Assembly: GCF_018785315.1 (NCBI RefSeq)
Contig: NZ_WQPN01000040.1
Location: forward strand, 1-49,286
DNA from: Clostridium sp. MCC353
GTDB taxonomy: Bacteria > Bacillota > Clostridia > Lachnospirales > Lachnospiraceae
DNA length: 49,286 nt
Reading direction: 5' to 3'
The notes below the pieces were generated by a model. That model was not told the DNA's origin. It worked only from the letters and a program-made list of their open reading frames with translations, and made no database searches. This document shows, piece by piece, positions 35,485 through 44,574 of the stretch (positions are counted from its first letter, which is position 1; each line of letters opens with the position of its first letter). The translations under genes were made by a program, and so were the position numbers.

Positions 35485-36333
35485 TTAGTTTTCCCCCTCA
35501 TCGTCATCCAGCAAAACATAGAATTTTTCAACTGCTTTTGCCACCCCTGCCGCAGCCTCTTCCGCGCTTATATAGTCTGCTGCAGCTTTTAAGGTATCTG
35601 TAGCGTTGTTCACCGCCACTCCGATTCCTGCATGTCTGAGCATTTCAATGTCATTTTCATTATCACCAACAGCCATAATATCTTCCATAGCGATTCCCAG
35701 CATTCCCGCCAGTTTTGCCACCCCGTTTTCTTTGCTGCAGGATTTAGGCATGACGTCGATGGAACGGTCATCATACTGTACAACGGACAAATGATCAGAC
35801 GCTTCCCGGATTTTGTTTATTACCGTTTCAATCCGTCCCGGTTTTTGGGGGTCGATTATAAGCAGTTTTTGTATCCTCATATCTTTCCACTGCTGTTCGT
35901 CCATCTCTTTCTCCGATGTGACACAATATTGATATTTTTTGCCAAACCGGTCTATATATGACTGCACATATGCATTATGCCGGTAAACCTTCTCCTTCTC
36001 AGCCTCATACAGAGATACCATCATTCCGCACGTATCGGCATACCTGACCGCCTCCCGGATATCTTCCGGATTGATCTGTGCCCCCCAGTACATTTGACTT
36101 TCTGTCATGATCCCTGCGCCGTTATTCACAATAACAGGCAGACTGACATCCAAAAATTCAATCAAACTCTTCATATCAGCGTAACATCTGCCCGAAGCCA
36201 GGGTAAATGGTATCCGGTGCTCCGCCAAAATGGTTTTCAGCCGTCTCAGCCCTTCCGTCACCGTATCTTTTCTGTCAAATATGGTTCCATCTATGTCACT
36301 GATAATCAGTTTCGGTTTCTTGACTATTTTCAT
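35485..36333 (-). CDS. Cof-type HAD hydrolase (copy 1)
   Basis: A haloacid-dehalogenase-family phosphatase of the Cof/YbjI type (HAD-IIB cap), which usually dephosphorylates sugar phosphates or nucleotides in the cytoplasm. Motif I is ISDIDGTIFD (nucleophile D13, acid D15), motif II TLASGR, motif III includes the Lys of CSKENGVAKL, and motif IV is AVGDNENDIEML. The start at 36333 has GGAGG 6 nt upstream and overlaps the GntR gene by 38 nt. It is paralogous to the HAD gene at 37869-38654: both end in VNNA plus DxLK and a similar tail. Two such phosphatases in one sugar operon is unusual. Confidence 0.9.
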   Translation of the reverse strand: MKIVKKPKLIISDIDGTIFDRKDTVTEGLRRLKTILAEHRIPFTLASGRCYADMKSLIEFLDVSLPVIVNNGAGIMTESQMYWGAQINPEDIREAVRYADTCGMMVSLYEAEKEKVYRHNAYVQSYIDRFGKKYQYCVTSEKEMDEQQWKDMRIQKLLIIDPQKPGRIETVINKIREASDHLSVVQYDDRSIDVMPKSCSKENGVAKLAGMLGIAMEDIMAVGDNENDIEMLRHAGIGVAVNNATDTLKAAADYISAEEAAAGVAKAVEKFYVLLDDDEGEN

Positions 36334-37090
36334 CCACTTCCTCCGATACTTTTTCATAACCTACGCTTCCCCTTGTTACGATCAGAAGACCTTTGACATT
36401 GGTACATTCATAATCTTCACAGTACTCCAGAGGCATGTCGTCCTGGCCGAATACAGTTCTCATTATCAGCAGCACCGGATCATTGGCATGCATCTGCAAT
36501 TCTTCCGCCACAAAATCAGGACAGAAGACAGCCCGGATTTCCTCACTTTTCATCACCGCATACAGCCCGGTCTCCCGGCTGATATACTCAAACAAGGAGC
36601 CGTGTTCCAGATCCAGGCTCTCCAGATCCACCCCCTCAATCCTTTCACAGCTAAAATAGGAACACTGGTAGTTCTCCGGCCTTCCATCAAGGATACGCAC
36701 TCTGCGAAGGAAAATGACCGGCGCTCCAATGGAAATCTTCAGTTGTTTTGCCAGCCATGGTTCTGCCGTTATCTTTCGGATTTCTATCACTTTCGAACGC
36801 AGTTTACTGCTTTCTACCCGTTTTGACTTACTGAAAGATAACGGCCGGTAAATATCTTTCACGCCGGTATCAAAAGGAGCCACAATGGTTCCTTTTCCTT
36901 TTGTGGTAACCAGTACTCCGCGTTTGATCAAATCATCCAGCGCCTTCCGTACAGTCCCGCGGCTAACATTATATCTGCCTGCAATTTCCATCTGCTTTGG
37001 AATCGTATCGCCAGGCTGGTAAACTCCGCGTTCAATGTCATTGATAATCTGCTCACGGATCAATTTATAACTGTCAATTCTGTCTGCCAT
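36296..37090 (-). CDS. GntR-family regulator with UTRA domain
   Basis: A transcription factor of 264 residues. The N-terminal winged helix includes REQIINDIERGVYQPGDTIP and the recognition region YNVSRGTVRKALDDLIKRG. A C-terminal UTRA domain for small effectors such as sugar phosphates covers about residues 95-240. It is encoded inside the operon it probably controls. The ATG at 37090 follows AGGGGG and leaves a 16-nt gap after the phosphorylase stop; a TTG-initiated longer frame would overlap that gene. Palindromes around 39561-39728, at the operon promoter, are candidate binding sites. Confidence 0.92.
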   Translation of the reverse strand: MADRIDSYKLIREQIINDIERGVYQPGDTIPKQMEIAGRYNVSRGTVRKALDDLIKRGVLVTTKGKGTIVAPFDTGVKDIYRPLSFSKSKRVESSKLRSKVIEIRKITAEPWLAKQLKISIGAPVIFLRRVRILDGRPENYQCSYFSCERIEGVDLESLDLEHGSLFEYISRETGLYAVMKSEEIRAVFCPDFVAEELQMHANDPVLLIMRTVFGQDDMPLEYCEDYECTNVKGLLIVTRGSVGYEKVSEEVDENSQETETDYQ

Positions 37091-37106
37091 CTCTAATCCC
37101 CCTCTC

Positions 37107-37856
37107 TCACTGCGCTTTGTCCTGTTCAATTAAAATCTTTACCGCTTCGCAGGCTGTGCGTATTTCCTTATCAACAGCGCCTGCCGCATCATCCAAATCA
37201 GAAAATGCCATGATGCCCGAAGCCCTGCATCCCCGGATTGAAGAAATCACCAGAACTGCCGAAGCCTCCATTTCGGTAAGGAGTACATTGGCCCGTTCCC
37301 ATACCTTCTGCCGGTCCATATACATCTCCGCAAGGGGCACCATTTCCGGGAAAATATGGGTGTACAAAGAATCTTTTGTATATGTAATCCCTTCTTCAAA
37401 ACAATATCCAAGTTTTTTTGCTGCCTGCGCCAATGCTTCTACTACGCGCCGGTCTGCAACGGCCGGATACTCAACCGGCACGTATTGTCTGGTGGTCCCT
37501 TCATCACGTACCGCAGCGGTCACAATTCCGCCGATCGTCTCCTTGTTTCTTTTCGCCTGGTTTATACATCCTGCCGTTCCAACACGGATAAAGGTATCGG
37601 CTCCGCAGGCAATCAGTTCTTCCAAAGCGATTGCGGTAGAAGGACATCCCATTCCCGTGGATGTCACGGAAACCTTCTCTCCCAGCAGAGTGCCGGTCCA
37701 CGTCCTGTGCTCCCTGTTATGGGCAGTCATCTCTGCATTATCCAGATAGGATGCGATTAAATCCGTCCGGAACGGATCTCCCGGCAGAAGTACATATCTG
37801 CCTACATCACCCTTTTTACACCGAATATGATACATTTTTCCATCTTGTTCCCACAT
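37107..37856 (-). CDS. Nucleoside phosphorylase, Udp-like
   Basis: A PNP/UDP-family (NP-I) phosphorylase of 249 residues that would split a nucleoside with phosphate to base and pentose-1-phosphate. Visible family motifs are LLPGDPFRTDLIASYLD, NREHRTWTGTL, STGMGCPSTAIALEEL, IRVGTAG and the ribose-binding EMEASAVLVISS. The aligned parts resemble uridine phosphorylase, but the protein is somewhat shorter, so the base preference may differ. AGGGGGAG precedes the ATG. Coupling to a CUT1 sugar importer and two phosphatases is atypical, because nucleoside ABC importers are normally of other families. Confidence 0.88.
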   Translation of the reverse strand: MWEQDGKMYHIRCKKGDVGRYVLLPGDPFRTDLIASYLDNAEMTAHNREHRTWTGTLLGEKVSVTSTGMGCPSTAIALEELIACGADTFIRVGTAGCINQAKRNKETIGGIVTAAVRDEGTTRQYVPVEYPAVADRRVVEALAQAAKKLGYCFEEGITYTKDSLYTHIFPEMVPLAEMYMDRQKVWERANVLLTEMEASAVLVISSIRGCRASGIMAFSDLDDAAGAVDKEIRTACEAVKILIEQDKAQ

Positions 37857-37868
37857 ATGTTCTCCCCC

Positions 37869-38654
37869 TCAGCAGAATTTTTCAATCGCCTCAATTACTC
37901 CGTCAATATATTTTTCACAGCATATGTAATCTGCACAGCTTTTCAGCTGGTCCACCGCATTGTTTACCGCCACTCCTAATCCAACCGTTTTCAGCATCTC
38001 CAAATCATTATAGCTGTCTCCCAGGGCCATAACTTCCGACAGATCGATTCCCAGCTTTTCCGACAGTTTCCGTACCCCGGAAGCTTTCGTACAGCCTTTG
38101 GGAACGATATCGATGGATCCTCCAAAGTTGACAAATGTGATCTGGTTTTCATAGCGGTGAAGCATTTCCAGAATTTTTTCATAAGCCCTATGATTATTCC
38201 GTTCGATAATTAGTATTTTCTGAACAGAGACGGAGGGCCATCCTTTTCCTTTTAAGTCCAAAACCTCTCCAAAACGTCCATACTGTTCGATTGTCTGTTC
38301 CACAAAAGAAGTCTTTCTCACCACACATTCTTTATCCGGAAGGCTGAGAATCACGCTCATGCCGTACCTATCCGCGCTGTCCACAATTGTCTCTACAATA
38401 TCCGGCGGAATTGATTCGCACCAGCTATAGTCATCTTTGCTGCGTGCCGCAGTACCATTGCATAAAATGACAGGAATTTGAATGTTCAATAACTCTTCCA
38501 ATTCTCTTACCTGTGAATACTCCCTTCCGCTGGCGATTGTAAACAATATATTCTTTTTCCGAATCAGCATTTCCAGATCCACGATCCGCTCCGGTATGCG
38601 CTCGGTCTCGTCAAGCATGGTACCATCCACATCGCTAATCACCAAACGAACCAT
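37869..38654 (-). CDS. Cof-type HAD hydrolase (copy 2)
   Basis: The second HAD-IIB phosphatase of the operon, 261 residues. Motif I is ISDVDGTMLD (D8, D10), motif II FTIASGR, and motif IV is ALGDSYNDLEML. Like copy 1 it has NNA-D-LK near the end and is probably specific for a sugar or nucleoside phosphate. The ATG at 38654 follows GGGGAGGGG by 5 nt; an in-frame GTG lies two codons upstream. It overlaps the TIM-barrel gene by 20 nt. Confidence 0.9.
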   Translation of the reverse strand: MVRLVISDVDGTMLDETERIPERIVDLEMLIRKKNILFTIASGREYSQVRELEELLNIQIPVILCNGTAARSKDDYSWCESIPPDIVETIVDSADRYGMSVILSLPDKECVVRKTSFVEQTIEQYGRFGEVLDLKGKGWPSVSVQKILIIERNNHRAYEKILEMLHRYENQITFVNFGGSIDIVPKGCTKASGVRKLSEKLGIDLSEVMALGDSYNDLEMLKTVGLGVAVNNAVDQLKSCADYICCEKYIDGVIEAIEKFC

Positions 38655-39552
38655 CAGCACCCCTCCCCAAATTTATTAGATATTCACCAATGTCGTATGC
38701 CAGCTTCAAGGCAGAATCAATTGCGCAGTCCGGCAGGGCATTGAGATAATTATGGGCCTCATATGAAAAACACCCCTCATATCCGATCTCGTACAAGGCT
38801 TTCATAATCGGTTCCCATTGGATCATTCCCGTCATAGGCAGCCTGTGTGTCAAATAAACCGGGTAATGTCCGTGCTGTTCTGAAACATGGGTTGCCATCA
38901 GGCTCCTTCCAAAATACCTGATTATCTCCGGCTGGTTCTGCTTCATCAAATCCCCATGCTCAAAATCCCAGCAGATCCCAATCCTGGGGTCATGAATGCT
39001 GTCAGCCAGTTCCATCAGTTCTTCCGGGACCGCGCCGTATTTCCTCTTCGGCGCAGTGTCTATATCTGTCATATTTTCCAGCGCAATTTTAATGTTTACA
39101 TCCTTTGTTTCATCCAGCAGCCTCAGAAAATATTCCCTGTTCTTTTCTCGGGATATCCTCCTATAACTTCCTTCCGCCGAATAGAAGGTACAGGGATGTG
39201 TTACAACCACCTCCGCCTTTAGTATCCCAGCTCCCCGTATCGACCGTATCACCTGTTTCTGCTGCCTGTCCTTTTCCTCATCCGGCATGGTATCCGAAGC
39301 AAAGTTATAAAAATGGGCGTGTGCCTGCTTATACGTTACTCCCAGCTTTTCCGCCTGCTCTGCCATTTCTTCCAGCCACGTATCCCCGCCTTTCTCCATA
39401 TAAGGAGACCCCTGCGTAATTACCCAGTCATAAAAGTTAAAATCCAATGTTCTGAAACCTGCATTTACAATCTTTTCCACCGCCAGCTTTGGCGGATAAA
39501 TTCTTTTATCTGGCCTTAAAAATATTAGATTTGTAGAAGTTGATAAATCCAT
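38635..39552 (-). CDS. Sugar phosphate isomerase/epimerase-like TIM barrel
   Basis: A 305-residue protein of the AP-endonuclease-2/xylose-isomerase-like superfamily, which includes sugar epimerases and inosose enzymes with divalent metal sites. Candidate ligands lie in KIALENMTD, RIGICWDFEHGD and GCFSYEAHNYL near the end. It is the first gene of the operon. I chose the ATG at 39552 because GGAGGAG lies just upstream, while the ATG at 39564 has no ribosome site and sits inside a palindrome. The exact reaction is not inferable. Confidence 0.85.
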   Translation of the reverse strand: MDLSTSTNLIFLRPDKRIYPPKLAVEKIVNAGFRTLDFNFYDWVITQGSPYMEKGGDTWLEEMAEQAEKLGVTYKQAHAHFYNFASDTMPDEEKDRQQKQVIRSIRGAGILKAEVVVTHPCTFYSAEGSYRRISREKNREYFLRLLDETKDVNIKIALENMTDIDTAPKRKYGAVPEELMELADSIHDPRIGICWDFEHGDLMKQNQPEIIRYFGRSLMATHVSEQHGHYPVYLTHRLPMTGMIQWEPIMKALYEIGYEGCFSYEAHNYLNALPDCAIDSALKLAYDIGEYLINLGRGADGSFGD

Positions 39553-39560
39553 GCTCTCCT

Positions 39561-39576
39561 CCATATGGCACTATGG
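39561..39576. promoter_or_regulatory. Operator-like palindrome at the operon start
   Basis: CCATATGGCACTATGG has CCATA/TATGG arms around a 6-nt centre. It lies close downstream of the predicted transcription start, overlapping the ribosome-site region of the TIM-barrel gene. It is a candidate site for the operon's GntR/UTRA protein. Confidence 0.45.
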
Positions 39577-39587
39577 CTTTTTTATTT

Positions 39588-39615
39588 ATTGTAGCATACA
39601 ATTATTGTTTTGCAA
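39588..39615 (-). promoter_or_regulatory. Promoter of the isomerase/phosphorylase/ABC operon
   Basis: The minus strand reads TTGCAA, 16 nt, TACAAT, about 40 nt before the first gene. Confidence 0.6.
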
Positions 39616-39700
39616 TAACTTTCAGAATCTTCAGTAATATAATACAGTTTTATCGTGTATTTATTGTGCATATTCACATAGATGCTTGTATTTCAAAAAA

Positions 39701-39728
39701 GCCATAGTATCATTTATGCTATTATGGC
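39701..39728. promoter_or_regulatory. 28-bp palindrome upstream of the operon promoter
   Basis: GCCATA and TATGGC frame a 28-nt dyad whose centre (CAT TTATG side to side) is also mostly symmetrical. The leftmost part AAAAAAGCCATAG (39695-39707) is the exact reverse complement of 39571-39583 near the promoter. Two separated sites of this kind could support looping by one regulator. Confidence 0.45.
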
Positions 39729-39849
39729 ACTCATTTTAACGCAAGATTTGATTTTTTTGAAAGACCTGAATAAATACCAAAATGGGAAAATACTTTAATA
39801 GATAACATTTAAAATAAGATGTGCTGTAAGACTAGGCTTAATGAAGCAA

Positions 39850-39870
39850 GCCCCTCTGTAAAAGAGGGGC
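39850..39870 (-). terminator. Hairpin after the propeller protein gene
   Basis: GCCCCTCT and AGAGGGGC form an 8-bp G+C-rich stem with a 5-nt loop about 60 nt past the stop codon. The T-run on the minus strand is interrupted (TTGCTTCATT), so efficiency is uncertain. Confidence 0.5.
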
Positions 39871-39932
39871 AGAAGTTTATTATAATGGGGGCAGTATTTT
39901 GAACATATCATCAATATGCAGCCGTATGGTTT

Positions 39933-42593
39933 TTACTGCCATTCCCCCATCACATCCCCATACCCGGTGGTCTGCCCGTTTAAAATATAATTCACCCTGT
40001 TCTCTTCCGTATTTTCCACCCATTTCACCGCCGGTTTCCCAACCCAGTGATCTGCGAGAATCTCATCGAATTTCACAGCCTGTATCTGGGTTTCCGGATC
40101 ACTGTCCTCCCAGCCGATGCTATAACGGTAACCGCTGTCTAAAATGCGGGGATAAAGATTTTCGGTGGAATATAGGGTCAGTTCATCCGGAGCCCCCATA
40201 TTCCCGTAGCGGTACATGGCCGCAAAAGTTTTCGTGTCTTCATCGAATACAATGGTTCCGCCATATTTATAACCCTCTGCCAGGTTTTCAATCAGCGTCA
40301 GGCTGCCGTCAAAGGAATACAGGCTGTCTGTAAAATTGCTGAACTCACTTACGCTGAAAAACAGTTCATTTAATCCGTCGCCGTTGATATCCAGACAGGC
40401 AAAACTGCTGTAAGAGGGCCATTCCGGGTCGCCGTTGGTTTCATTTTCCTGTAAAAAACGGTAATAGGCCTGGGCAGCCGCATCCTTTTTAAAAGGCATC
40501 ACATCAAACAGAACCCGTTCATTTTCACCGTTTAAATCACTGATCTTAACCGGGTCATACTTCACCCAGTCCGTATACAGTTCCCCATCTATGATGTCAT
40601 ACCAGCCCACCGACGTTTTAATCGTTGTATGATCCGAGCCGTCTAATCCAGTCCGGTACAGGGAGCCGCCTTCATAGTAATAAATTCCATTTTCGTGTAT
40701 GAGAAAACTGCCGATAGCTCCTTCACTGCCCGAAGCTATAAGTTCAGGTTCTTTTCCCAACTGCATCCGAAACAGGCTGATCCCCTCATCATAATAGAAA
40801 TAACCGTCTTTGATGGAGAACTGAAACCAATCCACATCCGGAAGAACCAACGTATCCTCTCCCGTCTTTAAATTCCGGCAGTGGAGCCCTTTTGAACTCC
40901 CGTCATAACCGGCCTCATTGAAATAATACAGGGAATTTCCAGCCAGGCTGACCGCATTGCCCAGCCCATTTCCAAGGCTGGTTTCCTTACCTTCATCATC
41001 AATATACAGGATCTCCCCGCCAATCTTTCCCTTGCTCCAGATAAAAAGCCGGCCGTCCGATTTTCCTAAGATATTAAGCCACTGCCCGTCGTCCAGGAAT
41101 TTGACCTGCTCACGGCCGCTTCCGTCAGTTTTTATCTTCCATACGGCGTTTCCCCATCCATTTTCCGCTCCGGTGCAATAGTAAATCCAGTCCCCATCCA
41201 GCACTTTGCTGCTGGAATCAGCCGTCCTGTCATCACATAACTTGTTCATACCCGTTCCGTCTTTTTTAATGTAATAGAGCTTTGAATCGTCGTAAATATT
41301 AGTAAAATAGAGCCATTCCCCATCGGAAACAATCTCCCCGGCGTTCAGATCCTTTGAATTCATCCGGGCCAGCTCTTTATCTTTCTTCCATCCCTCAATA
41401 TTCGGAATCTCATCCATTTCCTTCTGTTCTTTTACCAATTTCCCCTCTTTAACCGCAAATGGATTCCAAACCGGTTTTTCCATGTTCTCCCGCAGATCAA
41501 ACCGTTCCTCCAGACGCCCGTTCTGATAAACCCACACTACAGCCCCTGAATTGCTCAGGCCTGGTGTGCCTCCTTTCACAGCGCATTCATAGTCCATCAC
41601 ATAATATTGATAATCCTCTTGTTCTGCGGGCAGTTCGATCATTTCAAAGGCTGTCTTTCCATAGGAATCAAACAGATAACGCCCATTTTTTTCATCTCCC
41701 CGGTTCAGTGAATCAATCAAACGGTTTGGCCCGGCTGCCAGACTATCCAAATCCAGCGGATCCTCATCCCGTCCCTCCCAAGTGAGGACAATCTGCCATT
41801 TAGCGGATGAGCTTTGAACAAATGGAAGTGTGAGTTCCGGTTCATCTTCTCTCGCGTACATCACCGCAGTTAAAGGATTAAATCCATCTTTTTCTATGAC
41901 CAGCGTATAAGCTCCCTTTTTCAGCCCGACAGAAAAGGTTCCGTCTTCTTCTGTTTCCAGGCTGAGTTCCGCCTCTCCATCCGTACAGTTAATGCCGCTC
42001 CGGATTTCCACCCGTGCCCCCAAAAGACCTGGCAGGGAAGTCTCATAATCCGCTTCCCAGCCCCCATCCTCAAACGCCGCCTCCTGATCTCTGCCCAGTT
42101 CTTCCGCTCTGATTTCCACGCCTTTAAAATCCAGCAAATACAGCGCTTCCTGATTCTCTTCTTTGTCCAGCAGCATGACCTGTGTCTGTGGGGCGTGGGG
42201 TTCTGTTTTTTTCACTACCGGTTCCATCACCACTGTTATGTAATCTTCTTTTTGAAATACCAGATAGTAATCAGCCTGTTCATCCTCCATCTCCCAGGAA
42301 TATCTGCCTTTTTCATCCGTTTCCATCTTCACAAACGGCTTTTTGTCCCCTTTCAAACCGACGCCAACCCATGCCTCTTCTACCGGATCCCCATCTTCAT
42401 CCACCACGCTTCCCTGAATCAGCCAGGTATCCATATCCGGTTTACCATCAAAATTCTCCACCAGAGGAGTTTTCTTCAGACGGTATTCTTCCCCTGAAAA
42501 ATCCAGATTTCCGGCTATCATTATCCCGGCAGCCACTCCTGCTGCCAAAACAACAGCCGCCGTCAAACCAAATATCACTTTCTTCGCGCTCAT
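39933..42593 (-). CDS. Membrane-anchored multi-domain propeller protein (DUF5050-like)
   Basis: An 886-residue protein with an uncleaved N-terminal transmembrane anchor (about 7-29) and the rest outside. Two carboxypeptidase-regulatory-like beta domains follow (about 57-140 and 195-260), then a segment IVLTWEGRDEDPLDLDS resembling YfaP-type folds. From about 415 to 700 lie repeated strands with WxYF/WIYY and KKDGTG or KTDGSG motifs, like DUF5050 propellers. Near residue 735 an FG-GAP-like CLDINGDGLNELFF could bind calcium. I do not know its function; a surface sensor or adhesin is possible. It is a single-gene unit, with AAGGGG before the ATG and hairpins at both flanks. Confidence 0.8.
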   Translation of the reverse strand: MSAKKVIFGLTAAVVLAAGVAAGIMIAGNLDFSGEEYRLKKTPLVENFDGKPDMDTWLIQGSVVDEDGDPVEEAWVGVGLKGDKKPFVKMETDEKGRYSWEMEDEQADYYLVFQKEDYITVVMEPVVKKTEPHAPQTQVMLLDKEENQEALYLLDFKGVEIRAEELGRDQEAAFEDGGWEADYETSLPGLLGARVEIRSGINCTDGEAELSLETEEDGTFSVGLKKGAYTLVIEKDGFNPLTAVMYAREDEPELTLPFVQSSSAKWQIVLTWEGRDEDPLDLDSLAAGPNRLIDSLNRGDEKNGRYLFDSYGKTAFEMIELPAEQEDYQYYVMDYECAVKGGTPGLSNSGAVVWVYQNGRLEERFDLRENMEKPVWNPFAVKEGKLVKEQKEMDEIPNIEGWKKDKELARMNSKDLNAGEIVSDGEWLYFTNIYDDSKLYYIKKDGTGMNKLCDDRTADSSSKVLDGDWIYYCTGAENGWGNAVWKIKTDGSGREQVKFLDDGQWLNILGKSDGRLFIWSKGKIGGEILYIDDEGKETSLGNGLGNAVSLAGNSLYYFNEAGYDGSSKGLHCRNLKTGEDTLVLPDVDWFQFSIKDGYFYYDEGISLFRMQLGKEPELIASGSEGAIGSFLIHENGIYYYEGGSLYRTGLDGSDHTTIKTSVGWYDIIDGELYTDWVKYDPVKISDLNGENERVLFDVMPFKKDAAAQAYYRFLQENETNGDPEWPSYSSFACLDINGDGLNELFFSVSEFSNFTDSLYSFDGSLTLIENLAEGYKYGGTIVFDEDTKTFAAMYRYGNMGAPDELTLYSTENLYPRILDSGYRYSIGWEDSDPETQIQAVKFDEILADHWVGKPAVKWVENTEENRVNYILNGQTTGYGDVMGEWQ

Positions 42594-42664
42594 ACTCTTA
42601 CCCCTTTTTCATATAATCCTTTCATGCCAAATCATTTTTTATCCGTTTTTTTGCACAACAAAAC

Positions 42665-42709
42665 CGGGGCATTAAAAATGTTTCTTCTGAACACATTTCC
42701 AACACCCCG
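42665..42709 (-). terminator. murA terminator
   Basis: CGGGG and CCCCG close a long stem that continues through AAAATGT/ACATTT segments. On the minus strand it ends in GGTTTTGTTG. It lies 14 nt past the murA stop codon. Confidence 0.6.
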
Positions 42710-42722
42710 ATCATCTCTTCAA

Positions 42723-44015
42723 TCAACAGATTTTTAATTTAAATTTCTGCACTTCTTTTTCCGAATCAATCTTCTCAATCATGGCGCCAAGTCCCTGGAG
42801 TTTTCTCTCAAAATGCTCATACCCGCGCTGGATATAGCCGATCTGGTCCACAACCGTATAGCCGTCCGCCGCCAGCCCTGCAATCACAAGAGCCGCGCCT
42901 GCCCTGAGATCCGGCGCGTCTACCTGAGCTCCGGTGAATCCATTCACCCCGGTAATAACCGCCACATTGCCTTCCACTTTGACATTGCCGCCCATTCTGG
43001 CCAGTTCATCCACATATTTAAAGCGGTTTTCAAAAATGCTCTCGGTTACAATGCTTGTCCCGGTTGCCAGCGCCAATGTAACCGTAATCTGAGGCTGCAT
43101 ATCCGTAGGAAATCCCGGATACGGCAGGGTCTTAATATTAGTAGGTTTCTGTTTTGGTTTTCCCACCACACGGACTGCATCGTCAAATTCCACAACTTCA
43201 CAGCCCATCTCCATCAGCTTTGCGGAAATCGCCTCCAAATGCTTGGGAATTACGTTCCTTACCATAACATCTCCCCGGGTCACAGCGGCGGCGCACATAA
43301 ATGTACCGGCTTCGATCTGATCCGGAATGATGGAATACTCGGTTCCATGGAGCCTTCTCACGCCTTTAATACGGATGATATCCGTTCCGGCTCCCTTAAT
43401 GCTCGCTCCCATGCTGTTCAGGAAATTGGCCACATCAACAATGTGCGGCTCTTTAGCGGCATTTTCGATAATCGTCTGTCCTTCAGCCAAAGTGGCTGCC
43501 ATCATGATATTAATTGTAGCCCCCACGGACACCACATCCAGATAGATATGGCTTCCCACCAGGTCAATGGCATGGGCTACCACAGCGCCCCGCTCTATGG
43601 ATACGTCCGCCCCTAATGCACGGAATCCTTTGAGGTGCTGGTCAATGGGCCTGCTGCCGATATCACATCCTCCCGGAAGAGGAACTTCAGCGCTTTTATA
43701 TTTTCCAAGAAGCGCGCCTATAAAATAATAAGACGCTCTGATCTTCCTTATATAATCATCATCCACAGATACTTCTTTTATATCCCCGGCATTGATTCTC
43801 ACCGTATGGCGGTCGATCCGCTCCACAACGGCTCCGATCTCCATAATCGCTTCCAAAAGTACATTTATATCTCTGACATCGGGCAAATTATCGATCACTA
43901 CGTCTTCATCTGTCATTATAGCAGCAGCTAATATCCCCAGAGCAGCATTCTTAGCTCCGCTGATATTCACTTCCCCTACCAGCGGGTTACCGCCCTTCAT
44001 AATATACTGTTCCAT
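42723..44015 (-). CDS. murA: UDP-N-acetylglucosamine 1-carboxyvinyltransferase
   Basis: The first committed enzyme of peptidoglycan synthesis: it transfers enolpyruvate from PEP to UDP-GlcNAc in the cytoplasm. Its 430 residues are normal. The substrate-binding [10 protein letters not shown] is at 18-27, and the catalytic, fosfomycin-target Cys is C117 in [24 protein letters not shown] precedes the ATG, and a consensus promoter lies about 75 nt upstream. Firmicutes often have two copies (MurA/MurZ); I cannot tell which this is. It is transcribed alone. Confidence 0.97.
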   Translation of the reverse strand: MEQYIMKGGNPLVGEVNISGAKNAALGILAAAIMTDEDVVIDNLPDVRDINVLLEAIMEIGAVVERIDRHTVRINAGDIKEVSVDDDYIRKIRASYYFIGALLGKYKSAEVPLPGGCDIGSRPIDQHLKGFRALGADVSIERGAVVAHAIDLVGSHIYLDVVSVGATINIMMAATLAEGQTIIENAAKEPHIVDVANFLNSMGASIKGAGTDIIRIKGVRRLHGTEYSIIPDQIEAGTFMCAAAVTRGDVMVRNVIPKHLEAISAKLMEMGCEVVEFDDAVRVVGKPKQKPTNIKTLPYPGFPTDMQPQITVTLALATGTSIVTESIFENRFKYVDELARMGGNVKVEGNVAVITGVNGFTGAQVDAPDLRAGAALVIAGLAADGYTVVDQIGYIQRGYEHFERKLQGLGAMIEKIDSEKEVQKFKLKIC

Positions 44016-44086
44016 CTTACACCTCTATATACATTTGCTCTATTCAATTATTTTCTTACATTTTTTTTACAACTATACCTTTGCTA

Positions 44087-44114
44087 ATTATAACACATGA
44101 ACAGGATTTGTAAA
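44087..44114 (-). promoter_or_regulatory. murA promoter
   Basis: The minus strand reads TTTACA, 16 nt, TATAAT, with a 70-nt leader before murA. Confidence 0.7.
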
Positions 44115-44500
44115 GCTTTCCTGGGCTTTCCCCTGCTGAAAGCCCGCAAATAAAGACCTGTATTTTCTTCAGCAAATATTAAGAAATACCACATTTTACC
44201 ATATTCGACACGGTTTTTGTAACTGCTATTTATGCAATTTAAGTCTGTCGGTTTAAATAGACTGAATATGGCTGTTTTTACAGCCCGGTATTAAATTTTT
44301 CTGAGTTTTATATTATAAGACTTTATGAAATTTGTGCTTCCCAAAGAGTTATGATGAGCAATATAACTAAGACTGAGGGCACTCCTGTTTTTTTCGTTAA
44401 AAATATATCTATTATCTCAAAATATTTCAGCAATATTTATACTTACACCGCCCATTCCCCGGCTTCGGAAAATAAAACTGTCACGTGTTTCTATCCCTCA
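44115..44500. other. AT-rich intergenic region without a gene
   Basis: I found no supportable ORF here. Two short hairpins occur: GGGCTTTC/GAAAGCCC (44123-44145) just above the murA promoter, and GGCTGT-TTTT-ACAGCC (44270-44285), followed on the plus strand by TTAAATTTTT. A small RNA ending at the second hairpin is conceivable, but there is no clear promoter for it. Confidence 0.4.
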
Positions 44501-44513
44501 TAAAACAAAAACA

Positions 44514-44549
44514 CCGCCGCCATCAGCGCATCGCGCTTCAGGCAGGCGG
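44514..44549 (-). terminator. Terminator of the anchored C39-like protein gene
   Basis: CCGCC/GGCGG outer arms and an AGCGC/GCGCT inner stem form a two-part hairpin. On the minus strand GTTTTTGTTTT follows, 26 nt past the stop codon. Confidence 0.75.
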
Positions 44550-44574
44550 GTTATCCACATTTCACTTAATCTTT

